Below, in pieces: positions 1 through 9,669 of a stretch of 59,109 bases of DNA. The position numbers and the translations under genes were made by a program. Position 1 is the first letter of the stretch. Each line of letters starts with the position of its first letter. The stretch comes from Deltaproteobacteria bacterium (lineage in GTDB: Bacteria > Desulfobacterota > Desulfarculia > Desulfarculales > Desulfarculaceae): assembly GCA_020444165.1 (NCBI GenBank), contig JAHLLK010000029.1:1-59109 (forward strand), in the 5' to 3' direction. Below the pieces are notes generated by a model. That model was not told where the DNA came from. It saw only the letters and a list, made by a program, of their open reading frames with translations, and did no database searches.

Positions 1-128
1 ACCCCGGCCGCGACCGCATGCTGCGGCTCCCCATGCGGGTCGGGCTGGCTTACCCCCGCGCCCAACCTCGCGCGCTCCCGAAGCGAGGCGGTCGGAGACA
101 CGTCAATAGTCCCTATACTGGAGGTGAT

Positions 129-1082
129 ATGCGCATTCTGGTGACCGGCGCGGCCGGCTATCTGGGCGGCAAGCTGGCCCGGGGGCTGTGTGAGGAGGAC
201 TGGGTGGAGCGGGTGGTGGGCCTGGACCTCTCTGCCCCGGCCTGGCGGCATCCCAAGTTCAGTTTCCACGCCCAGGACGTGCGCGCGCCCCTGATGGACC
301 TGCTCAAGGCCGAAGAGGTGGACACCGTGGCCCACCTGGCCTACGTGCTCCCGCCCATGCATGACAAGAATTACATGGAGGAGGTGAACAAGGGGGGCAC
401 CCTGAACGTGCTGGCCGCCGCCCGGGCCGCTCACGTGCGCCACATCCTCTACACCAGCAGCACCACGGCCTACGGTTTCTGGCCCGACAACCACGTCCCC
501 CTCACGGAAGACAGCCCCCTCCGCGGCAACGACGACTTCACCTACGCCAAAAACAAAAAGGAAATCGAAACTATCCTGGAGGCCTTCCGCCGCGACAACC
601 CCCAGATCACCCTGGCCATATTGCGGCCCTGCTTCGTGGTGGGACCCGGCTTCCAAAACCCCCTGGCCCGTCACCTGCAAAAACGCCTGGTCATGCTGCC
701 GGCCGGCGCCCAGCCCTTCCAGTTCGTGCACGAGGATGACCTCCAGGAGGTCATGCTGCGTTTCCTAAAGGATGGCCGGGGAGGCGTCTACAACGTGGCC
801 GCCCCCGGTGTCCTGACCTTCCGGGAGATGGTGAGGATGCTGGGCAACCTCCATCTGGCCCTGCCCTGGCCCCTCATCTACGGCCTCACCGCCGTGGCCT
901 GGGACCTGCGGCTCCGCTTTCTCACCGAATTCCCCAGCCCCGCCCTGCGGCTGATGGTCCACCCCTGGATCGCCTCCGCCGAGAAACTGGTGCGGGACAC
1001 CGGGTTCAGTTTCCTTTATGACACCCGGGAGTCCTTTGCCGATTTCGTCCGCCACGTCCGGGGCGGCGGGGCGGCGGATTAG
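129..1082 (+). CDS. NAD-dependent epimerase/dehydratase (extended SDR)
   Basis: A 317-residue Rossmann-fold protein of the extended short-chain dehydrogenase family. The N-terminus shows the nucleotide-binding GAAGYLGG motif (residues 7-14). The active-site Ser/Thr cluster is YTSSTTAYG near residue 110, and the catalytic pair is in YAKNK (Tyr139, Lys143). The ATG at 129 was chosen because GGAGG lies just upstream and the fold starts right after it; an in-frame extension to position 18 adds only basic, low-complexity sequence. A TATACT hexamer sits at 114-119, but it is too close to the start to be a normal promoter. The sugar-nucleotide substrate cannot be told from the sequence, and no sugar-pathway partner is adjacent. 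Confidence 0.85.
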   Translation: MRILVTGAAGYLGGKLARGLCEEDWVERVVGLDLSAPAWRHPKFSFHAQDVRAPLMDLLKAEEVDTVAHLAYVLPPMHDKNYMEEVNKGGTLNVLAAARAAHVRHILYTSSTTAYGFWPDNHVPLTEDSPLRGNDDFTYAKNKKEIETILEAFRRDNPQITLAILRPCFVVGPGFQNPLARHLQKRLVMLPAGAQPFQFVHEDDLQEVMLRFLKDGRGGVYNVAAPGVLTFREMVRMLGNLHLALPWPLIYGLTAVAWDLRLRFLTEFPSPALRLMVHPWIASAEKLVRDTGFSFLYDTRESFADFVRHVRGGGAAD

Positions 1083-1164
1083 CAACGTTCTGGCGCCGGC
1101 CCGGTCGCCCGTGTTAGCCTGGGAAAGGTGAGCCATAAACCGTCCCGAAGGGGATAAAGCCTGT

Positions 1165-2538
1165 TTGAAAGCACATTTAAGCCAGTTCTGGTTCCGGATG
1201 CGGGAAAGCTTCTGGTTCCTCCCCGCGATGCTGGTGACCCTCGCGATTCTCCTGGCCTTGGGCGCCGGCTGGCTGGATCGCTCGCTGGCGGAATCGGGCC
1301 GGGGGCTCAGCCTTTGGTTCTTTTACCAGGGTAGCCACAATGCCGCCCGAGCCATGCTCTCCACCATCGCCACCTCCATGATCACCGTGGCCGGCCTGGT
1401 ATTTTCCATCACCATGGTGGTGCTTTCCCTCACCTCCTCCCAGTTCGGCCCCCGGTTGATGAAAAATTTCATGGAAGACCGGAGCAACCAATTTGTTCTC
1501 GGAGTTTTTCTGGCCACCTTCACTTATTGCCTGACCGTGCAGGGCACCATGGACGGCGGGGACGGCGGCCATCCGGTCAGGATTTCCCTGACCGTGGGGA
1601 TGGTTCTGACCCTGGGCAGCCTGGCGGTGCTGATCTACTTCATTCACCACATGGCCGACGCCATCCAGGCCGACAAGCTCTTGGCCACGGTCGGTGGGCG
1701 TCTGGAGCACGCGGTGCGGCGGCTTTATCCCAACGAACCGCCACGGAATCCCCTGGACCTCCCTCGCCAACCGGCCCTTCCCGCCAGCTTCGCCAAGCGC
1801 GCCGCGCCCATAAACGCGGACCGTTCAGGCTACGTGCTGATTCGGAGCCTCTCGGTTTTGCTGGAAGAGGCCGAGCAGGCAGACCTCCTGGTGGAAACGC
1901 TGGCCCGACCTGGGGATTTCGTGCTCCAGGGCAGCCCCCTGGCCCTCGCCTGGCCTCCCGAATCCTTGAACGAATCCAGATCTGACACCTTGCGACGGGC
2001 CTTTGTGCTGGGCCGGGAACGCTCCCCCGTCCAAGACGTGGGCCTGCCCCTCAACGAACTGGTGGAAGCGGCCCTCAGGGGGCTGTCGCCCGGTATCAAT
2101 GACCCCTTCACCGCCATGACCAGCCTCAACTGGCTGGCGGACGGCCTGGGGTTGCTGGCCGGGCGGGAAATGCCTCCCACGGCCTATTACGACGGCCGGA
2201 ATGAGTTGCGGGTGATCGCGCGGCCGGTAACCCTGGTGGATTTGGCCGACACCGCCTTACACCAGTTGCGGCCCGTGGTGGCGGCCCAGCCTGCCGTGAC
2301 GGAGCACCTCATGGTTCTGCTGGCCGGCTTGGCGCCGGTGTTGTGCCGGCTGGAGGACGTGGACTGCCTTTTGCGGCATGTGAACCTGCTGCTCGCAGAC
2401 GCCCGGCAGAACGCCGCCCAGGCCGCCGACCGGGCCCGTTTGGAACGCAAGGCCCACGAGGCCGTGACGGCCCTGGAGCAAGCCAGGCAATCCCTGACTC
2501 GAGCCGGAGATGAAAGCTCCCGGGAGGAACCGCAATGA
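1165..2538 (+). CDS. DUF2254 family membrane protein
   Basis: 457 residues. About four hydrophobic segments occupy the first 165 residues (near 18-38, 62-88, 105-125 and 135-160), followed by a soluble C-terminal region. The MITVAGLVFSITMVVLSLTSSQFGPRLM stretch near residues 72-100 and the later GINDPFTA segment (near 310) are typical of DUF2254 proteins, whose function is unknown. The start is TTG at 1165 with GAAGGGG upstream. The stop overlaps the next gene by four bases (ATGA), so the two are probably translationally coupled. The C-terminal 60 residues are Ala/Arg/Glu-rich and probably helical. Confidence 0.85.
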   Translation: MKAHLSQFWFRMRESFWFLPAMLVTLAILLALGAGWLDRSLAESGRGLSLWFFYQGSHNAARAMLSTIATSMITVAGLVFSITMVVLSLTSSQFGPRLMKNFMEDRSNQFVLGVFLATFTYCLTVQGTMDGGDGGHPVRISLTVGMVLTLGSLAVLIYFIHHMADAIQADKLLATVGGRLEHAVRRLYPNEPPRNPLDLPRQPALPASFAKRAAPINADRSGYVLIRSLSVLLEEAEQADLLVETLARPGDFVLQGSPLALAWPPESLNESRSDTLRRAFVLGRERSPVQDVGLPLNELVEAALRGLSPGINDPFTAMTSLNWLADGLGLLAGREMPPTAYYDGRNELRVIARPVTLVDLADTALHQLRPVVAAQPAVTEHLMVLLAGLAPVLCRLEDVDCLLRHVNLLLADARQNAAQAADRARLERKAHEAVTALEQARQSLTRAGDESSREEPQ

Positions 2539-3158
2539 GCCGCACCCCCGAAACCTGCCTCCTGGCCTGCGGAATCCTGCGCCGCGAGATGGACGAACTG
2601 GCCCGTCAGGGACGCCTGCCCGGCCGGCCGGTGTACCTCTCTTCCCGCCTGCACAACGACTACGGCATGCTCAAACGAGCCCTGGAAGGGGCCATACCCA
2701 AGCAAAAGGAGCGGTTCGCCGGTCGGGTGGTGGTGGTGTACGGCGATGTCTGCCTGGGCTTTCAAAACGAGATGCCCGAGCTGGTGGCCGCCCACGGCGT
2801 GGTGAAGGTGAAGGCCCTGAACTGCCTGGACTGCCAGTTGGGCGGGGGCGGGCGCCTCCTGGACCTGGACCCCACGCACAAGATCCTGTTCCTGAACCAG
2901 TCCTTCATCGACTTTTTTCAGCGGATCGAGCTGAAGTATCCGGCCGAGGAAATCCAGCCCATGTTCAGCGTGCTGGAAGGCATCATCCTCTTGGACCCCC
3001 TGGGCGACTTGGACGACTTTGACGAGGAAATCGCCCGCATCTCCCGGCTCACCGGGCTGCCCATCCGGGAAAGGCTGGACCTGGGCCTGGACGGCCTGGA
3101 AAAGGTGTTGCGGGAAGCGGTGGCCCGGGTCGGAGCTCCCCACAACCCAACCCCATAA
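2535..3158 (+). CDS. DUF1638-like protein
   Basis: 207 residues, soluble. The opening LACGILRREMDEL, the LSSRLHNDYGMLKRAL stretch (near 35-50), VVVVYGDVCLGF and the later NCLDCQLGGGGRLL segment match the layout of DUF1638 proteins, which carry conserved Cys and His residues and occur mainly in anaerobes, often near methylamine or corrinoid genes. No such genes are seen here. The gene overlaps DUF2254 by ATGA. Its TAA stop (3156-3158) runs into the first bases of a family A hairpin repeat. Function is unknown; the Cys cluster suggests metal or cofactor binding, which is inference. Confidence 0.65.
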   Translation: MSRTPETCLLACGILRREMDELARQGRLPGRPVYLSSRLHNDYGMLKRALEGAIPKQKERFAGRVVVVYGDVCLGFQNEMPELVAAHGVVKVKALNCLDCQLGGGGRLLDLDPTHKILFLNQSFIDFFQRIELKYPAEEIQPMFSVLEGIILLDPLGDLDDFDEEIARISRLTGLPIRERLDLGLDGLEKVLREAVARVGAPHNPTP

Positions 3159-3252
3159 AACTATAAAGTTTTTTTGGGGAAGGGAGGTGTGGGGGGAAAC
3201 CCCTTTTTTTTCCAAAAAAAGGGGTTTCCCCCCACACCTCCCTCTTTCCTAA
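3157..3252. repeat. Family A hairpin repeat, copy 1
   Basis: The copy starts with AAAACTATAAAG and a T run, then a G-rich arm. Positions 3182-3210 and 3214-3242 are perfect inverted 29-base arms with a 3-base loop, ending in T7 and A7 at the tip. It separates the converging DUF1638 and ABC ATPase genes. Its left edge overlaps the TAA of the first, and its right edge (TTTAG on the minus strand) supplies the TAG of the second. The T runs at the tip and the outer T run could make it a bidirectional intrinsic terminator. Same family as the copies at 7528, 41741, 43825 and 59064. Confidence 0.85.
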
Positions 3253-4739
3253 AAGCCGGGCCAGCCCTCGCGGCGGCCTTGGAAGACCAGGCGTCCGCTG
3301 GAGAGACGGGCCACGTGGGTCACGGAGGGCAGCATTTCCTGGGGCCGGTGGGTGACCCAGAGGTAGTTCACCCCTTGCCCGGCCAGGCGTTCGACCAGGC
3401 TCCGGAAGGCCCGGCGGGCCGCCAGGTCCAGGCCTTCGGTGGGCTCGTCCAGGAGCAGCAGCCAGGGCCGGCTGAACAGGGCCCGGGCCAGGAGCAGCCG
3501 CCGCACCTGGCCGTAGGACATGCGCTGGATGTCGCGGTCGGCCAGATGGGCCAGGCCCAGGCCGGCCAGGAGTTCCCGGGCCCTGTGGGCCTCGGCGTCC
3601 GTGGCCTGACCCGTGGAGCCGATACTGCCCGTGGCCCCGGAGAGCACCGTGGCCAGCCCGCTCTGGGGGTGGCGGTGGCGGGCCTGCCAGGCGGCCGAGA
3701 CATAGCCCAGGCGGGGGCGGAAGTCCTGGGTGCAGCGGGGGTCTTCCGGGCCGAAGCGCCGCACCTCGCCGCCCAGGGCCGGGCGGTAATCCCCCAGGAT
3801 CAGCTTCAGAAGCGTGGTCTTGCCGGCGCCGTTGTCACCCAACAGGAGCCAGTTCTCGCCCGGCCGCACCTCCCAGTCCAGGGGCCCCAGCACCGGCCGC
3901 CGCTCCAGGAAGACCCGGGCGGACCGCAGGCGGAAGTAATACGCCGGCACGGCCCGCGCCGGGGCCAGGTCGCAGTCCACCGCGGCCGTCCCGGCGGCAG
4001 GGCCCGCCTCATAGGCGGCCCGCACCGCGGCCAACTCGCCTTGCCCCCGGATGGCCCCCTCGGCCAGCCACAAGCCCCGGTTCACCCCCGGGGGGATGTC
4101 CTCGGGCCGGTGGGTGGCCAGCACCAGTTGCCCGCCCCGGGCCAGGAAGCCGGCCAACAGCTCGCGGACCCGCGTACGCGAGGCCTGGTCCAGGCCGTCG
4201 CCCACTTCGTCCAGGAACAGCACCCGGGGCTCCTTCACCAGGGCCCGGGCCAGGATCAGCCGCTTGCCCTGGCCCTGGGACAGTTCCTCCAGGGGCCGGC
4301 TGGCCAAATCCCCCAGGCCCAGCTCGGCCAAGGTGTGGTCCAAGCGCTGATTCTGGGCCGGGGTAAGGGGCGAGGCCGGGTAGAGGCTGTCCGTGAAGCC
4401 GCCGGCCGCCCAGGCCCGGGCCGTGAGGCGCCCGGCCAGGCGGAGCATCTCCTGCCATTTCTCGGCCGAGACCAGGGCCGAGTCCCGCCGGAAAACCAGG
4501 GGGCTGGGCGTGGCCGCACCCTCCGGGCCGTAGAGGCGTTGCTCAAAGCCGCCCGTGGGCCAGACCTCCCCCCGGGCCAGGCGCAGAAAGCTGCTCTTGC
4601 CCGCCCCGTTGGGCCCCATCACCGCCCAGCTCTCCCCCGCGAACAGGGTCCAGGCGAGGTCGTGAAGCACCTCTTGATCGCCCAGACGCAGATCGGCTCC
4701 CAAGAGCCGGAGCAGGACGGGTGGGGCAGATCCAGTCAT
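3249..4739 (-). CDS. ModF-like protein with two ABC ATPase domains
   Basis: 496 residues with two complete ABC ATPase domains and no membrane segment. Domain 1 has Walker A GPNGAGKSS (42-50), signature LSQGQ and Walker B VLFLDEVGDGLD. Domain 2 has Walker A GDNGAGKTT, signature MSYGQ and Walker B LLLLDEPTEGLD. Size and order match ModF/PhrA-type proteins, associated with molybdate transport in E. coli, but no molybdate permease or binding protein is nearby, so the substrate is open. Both signatures depart from LSGGQ. No strong ribosome site precedes the ATG. The lysC terminator lies upstream, so the gene needs its own promoter. The TAG stop comes from the family A repeat. Confidence 0.8.
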   Translation of the reverse strand: MTGSAPPVLLRLLGADLRLGDQEVLHDLAWTLFAGESWAVMGPNGAGKSSFLRLARGEVWPTGGFEQRLYGPEGAATPSPLVFRRDSALVSAEKWQEMLRLAGRLTARAWAAGGFTDSLYPASPLTPAQNQRLDHTLAELGLGDLASRPLEELSQGQGKRLILARALVKEPRVLFLDEVGDGLDQASRTRVRELLAGFLARGGQLVLATHRPEDIPPGVNRGLWLAEGAIRGQGELAAVRAAYEAGPAAGTAAVDCDLAPARAVPAYYFRLRSARVFLERRPVLGPLDWEVRPGENWLLLGDNGAGKTTLLKLILGDYRPALGGEVRRFGPEDPRCTQDFRPRLGYVSAAWQARHRHPQSGLATVLSGATGSIGSTGQATDAEAHRARELLAGLGLAHLADRDIQRMSYGQVRRLLLARALFSRPWLLLLDEPTEGLDLAARRAFRSLVERLAGQGVNYLWVTHRPQEMLPSVTHVARLSSGRLVFQGRREGWPGF

Positions 4740-4772
4740 GGTTTGCGCGGCTCCGCCCGGGGGAATGGCCCC

Positions 4773-4814
4773 GGAAAAAGCACTCCGCCCGGCCGGAACC
4801 TCCGGCGGGCGGAG
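4773..4814 (-). terminator. Intrinsic terminator after lysC
   Basis: On the minus strand, a GC-rich stem (arms about 13 bp with one bulge, loop around 4797-4801) is followed by TGCTTTTTCC (T run at 4775-4779). It lies 20 bases after the lysC stop and before the ABC ATPase gene. Confidence 0.75.
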
Positions 4815-4833
4815 CGAAAACAGGCTAGCTGAT

Positions 4834-6159
<1,326 letters not shown>

Positions 6160-6350
6160 TTGGGTCACCCTTTTGACTGGCCGGGGAAACCCCGGCGTGA
6201 GAATGGCCGGAACCGAGAAAAATCTTCTTTCAAAAGCCCGGCTGGACAAACGCAGCCGGCCGGAGCCCGAGGGCCCGCCGATTTGCGTTGATTCGCCAAA
6301 ATTCCCGCAAATCGTACAACTTGGCTAGCCCGCGCTTTGGCCAACTTGCA

Positions 6351-6394
6351 GCCGGCAAAGGCCAGGACGGCCTTTGCCGGCAATCTAAAAGATT
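6351..6394 (-). other. Tandem hairpins in the lysC leader
   Basis: A perfect 13-bp stem (6351-6363 with 6369-6381) with a 5-base loop is joined to a 5-bp hairpin (CAATC/GATTG, 6380-6395 region). If the candidate promoter at 6389-6417 is real, the large stem forms at the very 5' end of the lysC transcript. It has no T run in either direction, so it is not a classic terminator. The rest of the 440-base gap (6160-6600) holds GC-rich sequence with no gene I can support. Confidence 0.5.
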
Positions 6395-6417
6395 GGCATG
6401 CCGGGAGAATATGTCAA
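6389..6417 (-). promoter_or_regulatory. Candidate lysC promoter
   Basis: On the minus strand, a perfect TTGACA (6412-6417) is followed after 17 bases by AATCTT (6389-6394). The -35 is ideal and the -10 weak. Confidence 0.4.
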
Positions 6418-6600
6418 CCGCTTTTTGTGCCGCCCCCTGGCGCGCCCCGCCGCCACCAAGTCGCGCCAGGCCTGGGCCCCGCCGAGTTTGTCCCGCCAAC
6501 CGCCGCTTTTTTCTTGCCGCCGCCGGCGGGATTTGGCTAGTTTGAGAATGATTCAGAGTCCCCTGCCTGGCCACGCGTCCTCAAAACCAGGTGAAAAATA

Positions 6601-7530
6601 TTGAGCACTCCCCCCTCGTCTCCACCCCTGGCTGCCCAGCGAGAGTCCCGTCCGGCCCACACCCTGGTCCGGCTCCTCGGCTGCCAGCCGGAGGACCTGC
6701 CCACCCTGCCGGCCATCGCCCTGGAGCTGGGCCGCCTGGCCGCGGACCCCGATTCCACGGTGGAGCAGATGGTGGAGGTCATCAAGACGGATCCGCCCCT
6801 GGCGGCGCGGCTCTTGCGGGTGGCCAATTCGCCGTTGTACCGGGGCACCCAGCCGGTGATCTCCCTGGAGCGGGCCGTGTTGGTGCTGGGTTTCGACCAG
6901 GTCAGCCGCCTGGCCCTGGGGCTCAGCCTCTTGTGGAGCGCCGGCGGCCGCAAACCCTTGCAACGCCGCCTCTTGAATCTGAACCTGTGGCGGCACTCCG
7001 TGGCCGCCGGGGTCTGCTGCGAGATCCTGGCCCGGGACTACCTGGGCTGGGGCGAGGGCTACTACGTGCACGGCCTGTTGCACGACCTGGGCAAGCTCAC
7101 CCTGGAGGCCTTCCGCCCCGAGGCCTTTGACGAGGTGGTCCGGTTGCTGACCAAGGAGGGGCTCTCCTGGCGGGAGGCCGAACTCCGGACCATGGAGCTG
7201 GATCATGCCCACCTCTCGGCCCTGCTCCTGGATTTCTGGGGCCTGCCGGAACCGTTGTGCCTGGCCGTGGGCGGCCATCACGAGCCTTGGGAAGCCGAGG
7301 AGGAGGCCCGCACCGCCGGGCTGGTGGCCCTGGGCAACCACGCGGCCCACGCCCTGGGCTTCCGCTCCTTTGACCGCGGCCTGGAGGACGACCCCGCCGG
7401 CTACCCCACCCAGGAACTGCAAAACTACTGGGCCAAACAAGGCTGGACCCTGGAAGAGTTCCTGCGCCAAGGGCTCCGGGAAAAGGTGCTGGCCACGCGC
7501 GATCTCATCGAGAACCTGGGCGCGGGCTAG
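6601..7530 (+). CDS. HDOD domain protein
   Basis: 309 residues. The HDOD core runs from LPTLPAIALELGRLAADP through the DPPLAARLLRVANSPLYRG segment to VHGLLHDLGKL (around residue 155), followed by a helical tail with HAHLSALLLDFWGLPE. HDOD proteins are degenerate HD-domain regulators used in stress, motility and c-di-GMP signalling. HDLGK retains the HD pair, but the full metal set is not evident. The start is TTG with AGGTG nine bases upstream. No receiver or EAL domain is fused, so its input is unknown. Family A copy 2 lies directly after its TAG stop. Confidence 0.85.
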   Translation: MSTPPSSPPLAAQRESRPAHTLVRLLGCQPEDLPTLPAIALELGRLAADPDSTVEQMVEVIKTDPPLAARLLRVANSPLYRGTQPVISLERAVLVLGFDQVSRLALGLSLLWSAGGRKPLQRRLLNLNLWRHSVAAGVCCEILARDYLGWGEGYYVHGLLHDLGKLTLEAFRPEAFDEVVRLLTKEGLSWREAELRTMELDHAHLSALLLDFWGLPEPLCLAVGGHHEPWEAEEEARTAGLVALGNHAAHALGFRSFDRGLEDDPAGYPTQELQNYWAKQGWTLEEFLRQGLREKVLATRDLIENLGAG

Positions 7531-7680
7531 GATTGTCTTGGAGAAAGAAGAAGATGTGGGGGGAAGGATGCGGGGTCCCCGGAAAAGCGCAGCTTTTCTG
7601 GGGTGCAAGGGCCCTTTTTTGAAAAAAAGTCCCCTTCCCCCCACCCCCCCCTTCCCCCAAAAAACTTTAGTGATTAAACT
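7528..7680. repeat. Family A hairpin repeat, copy 2 (with insertion)
   Basis: The ATGTGGGGGGAAGG arm and its complement CCTTCCCCCCAC are present, with the ACTTTAG/T-run end on the right (reverse orientation to copies 1 and 4). The left arm is interrupted by about 40 bases that form a second hairpin (GAAAAGC/GCTTTTC with flanking CCCC/GGGG). It sits just after the HDOD stop and before the lipoprotein gene. Confidence 0.75.
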
Positions 7681-7735
7681 GGTTAGGCCATGGAAGCTTA
7701 ACAGCCGGGATGCCCGTTGAAAGCGAGGAGAGATC

Positions 7736-8731
7736 ATGCAACCAGCGCGGGGGCCGGCCCGGTGGGCGGCGGTGTTTTTCTTTCTGGTGCTCCTGGCCGG
7801 GGCCGGGTGCGGGCATCTCTTGAAGATCGCCGACGCCGATCGCCCGGCCCTGTTCGTGACCCCGCCGGCGGACCAGCCGGCCGCGGCCCGCCTGGCCCCG
7901 GCCATCCTGGCCCACAACCCCCACCAGACCCACAACCTGGTGGGCCGGGTCACGGCCTCCCGGGACGAGCAGGGCGCCGAGGTCATCCGCGTGGACCCGG
8001 CGCACCCGGCCATCTACTATGGGACCTTTCCCTTCACCACGGCCAAGGGCGCGTACCGGAACCTGGTCTATCGGGTGCATTTCCCCGGCACCCCGGCCAG
8101 CCTGGCGCCTTTTCTCCTGGGCTGGGGCGACAACCTGGGCCTGCTGATCATTCTCACCCTGGACCAGACCGGCCACCCGGTGCTGGTGACCACGCTCGGC
8201 ACCTGCGGCTGCTACGTATCCCTCACCGCCACCGACTACCTGCCGCCGGAGTCCCTGCCCGCGGGCTGGACCGGCCGGCCCGGGGAGATCTACGGGGAGA
8301 CCCTGCCGGCCCGCCTGGCTTTCCGGGGCCTGGACCGGCCCCGCCTGGTGGTGGAGGTGCGCCCCGGCGAGCACCGGGTCATGGGGCTCCTGGTGGTGGA
8401 GGATGCGGCGGCTCGCCGGCCCGGTTACTGGGCCCCCCGGCCCACCGAGCTGTTGCCCCTGGAAGCGCTGGAACGCCTGCCGCTGCCGGACGGCCACACG
8501 GTGAGCATGTTCCATGAGGATGGGGCCCTGGCCGGGCACGTGAAAGGGGCCTGGAAGCCCTGGGAAACCCTCTTGATGTGGCCTTTCAGCCTGGACTTGG
8601 CCGTGGGCTGGGACAAGGCTTACGGCGACCCCCGCAATCCCTTTTACACCAGCCTGCAGCCCTGGTATCGCCACGCCTCCGACCTGAACGACTTCCCCCG
8701 GTTCCTCAAATTCTGGGGCTGGCGGCTTTAG
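7736..8731 (+). CDS. Predicted lipoprotein of unknown function
   Basis: 331 residues. An N-terminal signal with a hydrophobic core ends in the lipobox LAGAGC (Cys25), so the mature protein should be membrane-anchored outside the cytoplasm. I do not recognise a family. The body contains IYYGTFPFTTAKGAYRNLVYRVHFPG, a TLGTCGCYVS stretch with two close Cys, and a C-terminal WKPWETLLMWPFSLDLAVGWDKAYGDP segment; the aromatic-rich pattern suggests a beta-rich fold. The start is well supported by GAGGAGAG upstream. The gene stands alone, converging with the methyltransferase at 8779. Confidence 0.75.
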   Translation: MQPARGPARWAAVFFFLVLLAGAGCGHLLKIADADRPALFVTPPADQPAAARLAPAILAHNPHQTHNLVGRVTASRDEQGAEVIRVDPAHPAIYYGTFPFTTAKGAYRNLVYRVHFPGTPASLAPFLLGWGDNLGLLIILTLDQTGHPVLVTTLGTCGCYVSLTATDYLPPESLPAGWTGRPGEIYGETLPARLAFRGLDRPRLVVEVRPGEHRVMGLLVVEDAAARRPGYWAPRPTELLPLEALERLPLPDGHTVSMFHEDGALAGHVKGAWKPWETLLMWPFSLDLAVGWDKAYGDPRNPFYTSLQPWYRHASDLNDFPRFLKFWGWRL

Positions 8732-8778
8732 CCGGCGGTCAAACCGCGGCCAGCCAGCCAGCACCCTCCCCTTTCGGC

Positions 8779-9669
8779 TCAGGGCTTGGGACGGGCGATC
8801 ACCACGAAACCCTTGGTCAACAGCTCGTCCGCCGAGTAGTCGGCCAGCTCGGCCTGGATCGCGGGGGTGAGGAGCTTCTCGCCCTCCCGGGCCAGGGGGA
8901 ACCAGTCCACGATCTCGAAGCGCTCCGCAAAGGCGCGGCGGTAGTCCCGCTCCCGCCAGCCGTTGATCCAGGAGGGGATGTCCGGGAAACGCTTCTCCCG
9001 CAGATGGTCCCAGGGCGGAACTTCCGTGGAGGGCTCGGTGTCCGGGTACTTCCAGGCGATGTGGTGGCCGCCGGACAGGCTGGCGAAGTTGTGGACGTAG
9101 ATGTAGGTGAGGCCCGTGGGCTTCAGCATGCGCCGCACCTGGTCCAGGGCCAGGGGCACGTCGGGCAGGTGCTCGAACACCTCGTGGGAAACCACCAGGT
9201 CCAGGCTCCCATCCGGGGTGCGGAACTCCTCGATGCCCTGGGCCCGCACGTCCACGTTGCGGAAGTTCAGGGGGAACGGCGCGTACTTGGCCAGCTCCCG
9301 GTAATAGGGTCCGGCGAAGATGAAATCCCACACCAGGGTGCGGGCGGCCCGCTCCGGACCGTTGGTTTTCCAAAGCCCCAGGTACTTGCCCAGGTTCTTG
9401 CCCGGCTCCACGGCCTCGGTGTCGATGCCGGTGACCTGGGCCCCCCAGCTATGCAACAAGAGCGTGAGCCAAAAGGTTTTGCCGCAGCCCAGATCCAGGA
9501 TGCGGCTCCCCCGCAAATCCCCGGCCAGGGGCAACAGCCGTTGTTGCATGGCCGCGAAGAACTCGTAGTGCTCCTTGGCGAAATCCAGGTGGTGGGCCAG
9601 GCCGTAGCGGACCATGGACCAGTACAGGGCCAGCTTGCGTGAGAGGCCGGCCTTGCCCGGCTCAGGCAT
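8779..9669 (-). CDS. Class I SAM-dependent methyltransferase
   Basis: 296 residues. SAM-binding motif I is ILDLGCGK (57-64); the second strand ends in TGIDTEAV, and the post-motif LDLVVSHEVFEHLPDVP segment (around 160) is typical of class I small-molecule methyltransferases. It starts inside the end of asnB (8-base overlap) as the last gene of the glycan operon, so a sugar or glycan hydroxyl is the likely acceptor; that is inference from context. The N-terminal helix includes HLDFAKEHYEFF. Confidence 0.85.
   Translation of the reverse strand: MPEPGKAGLSRKLALYWSMVRYGLAHHLDFAKEHYEFFAAMQQRLLPLAGDLRGSRILDLGCGKTFWLTLLLHSWGAQVTGIDTEAVEPGKNLGKYLGLWKTNGPERAARTLVWDFIFAGPYYRELAKYAPFPLNFRNVDVRAQGIEEFRTPDGSLDLVVSHEVFEHLPDVPLALDQVRRMLKPTGLTYIYVHNFASLSGGHHIAWKYPDTEPSTEVPPWDHLREKRFPDIPSWINGWRERDYRRAFAERFEIVDWFPLAREGEKLLTPAIQAELADYSADELLTKGFVVIARPKP

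Noticed and set aside
6160..6600. Lysine riboswitch in the lysC leader
   Set aside because: The leader is long enough and structured, but the conserved L-box core segments could not be found by eye.
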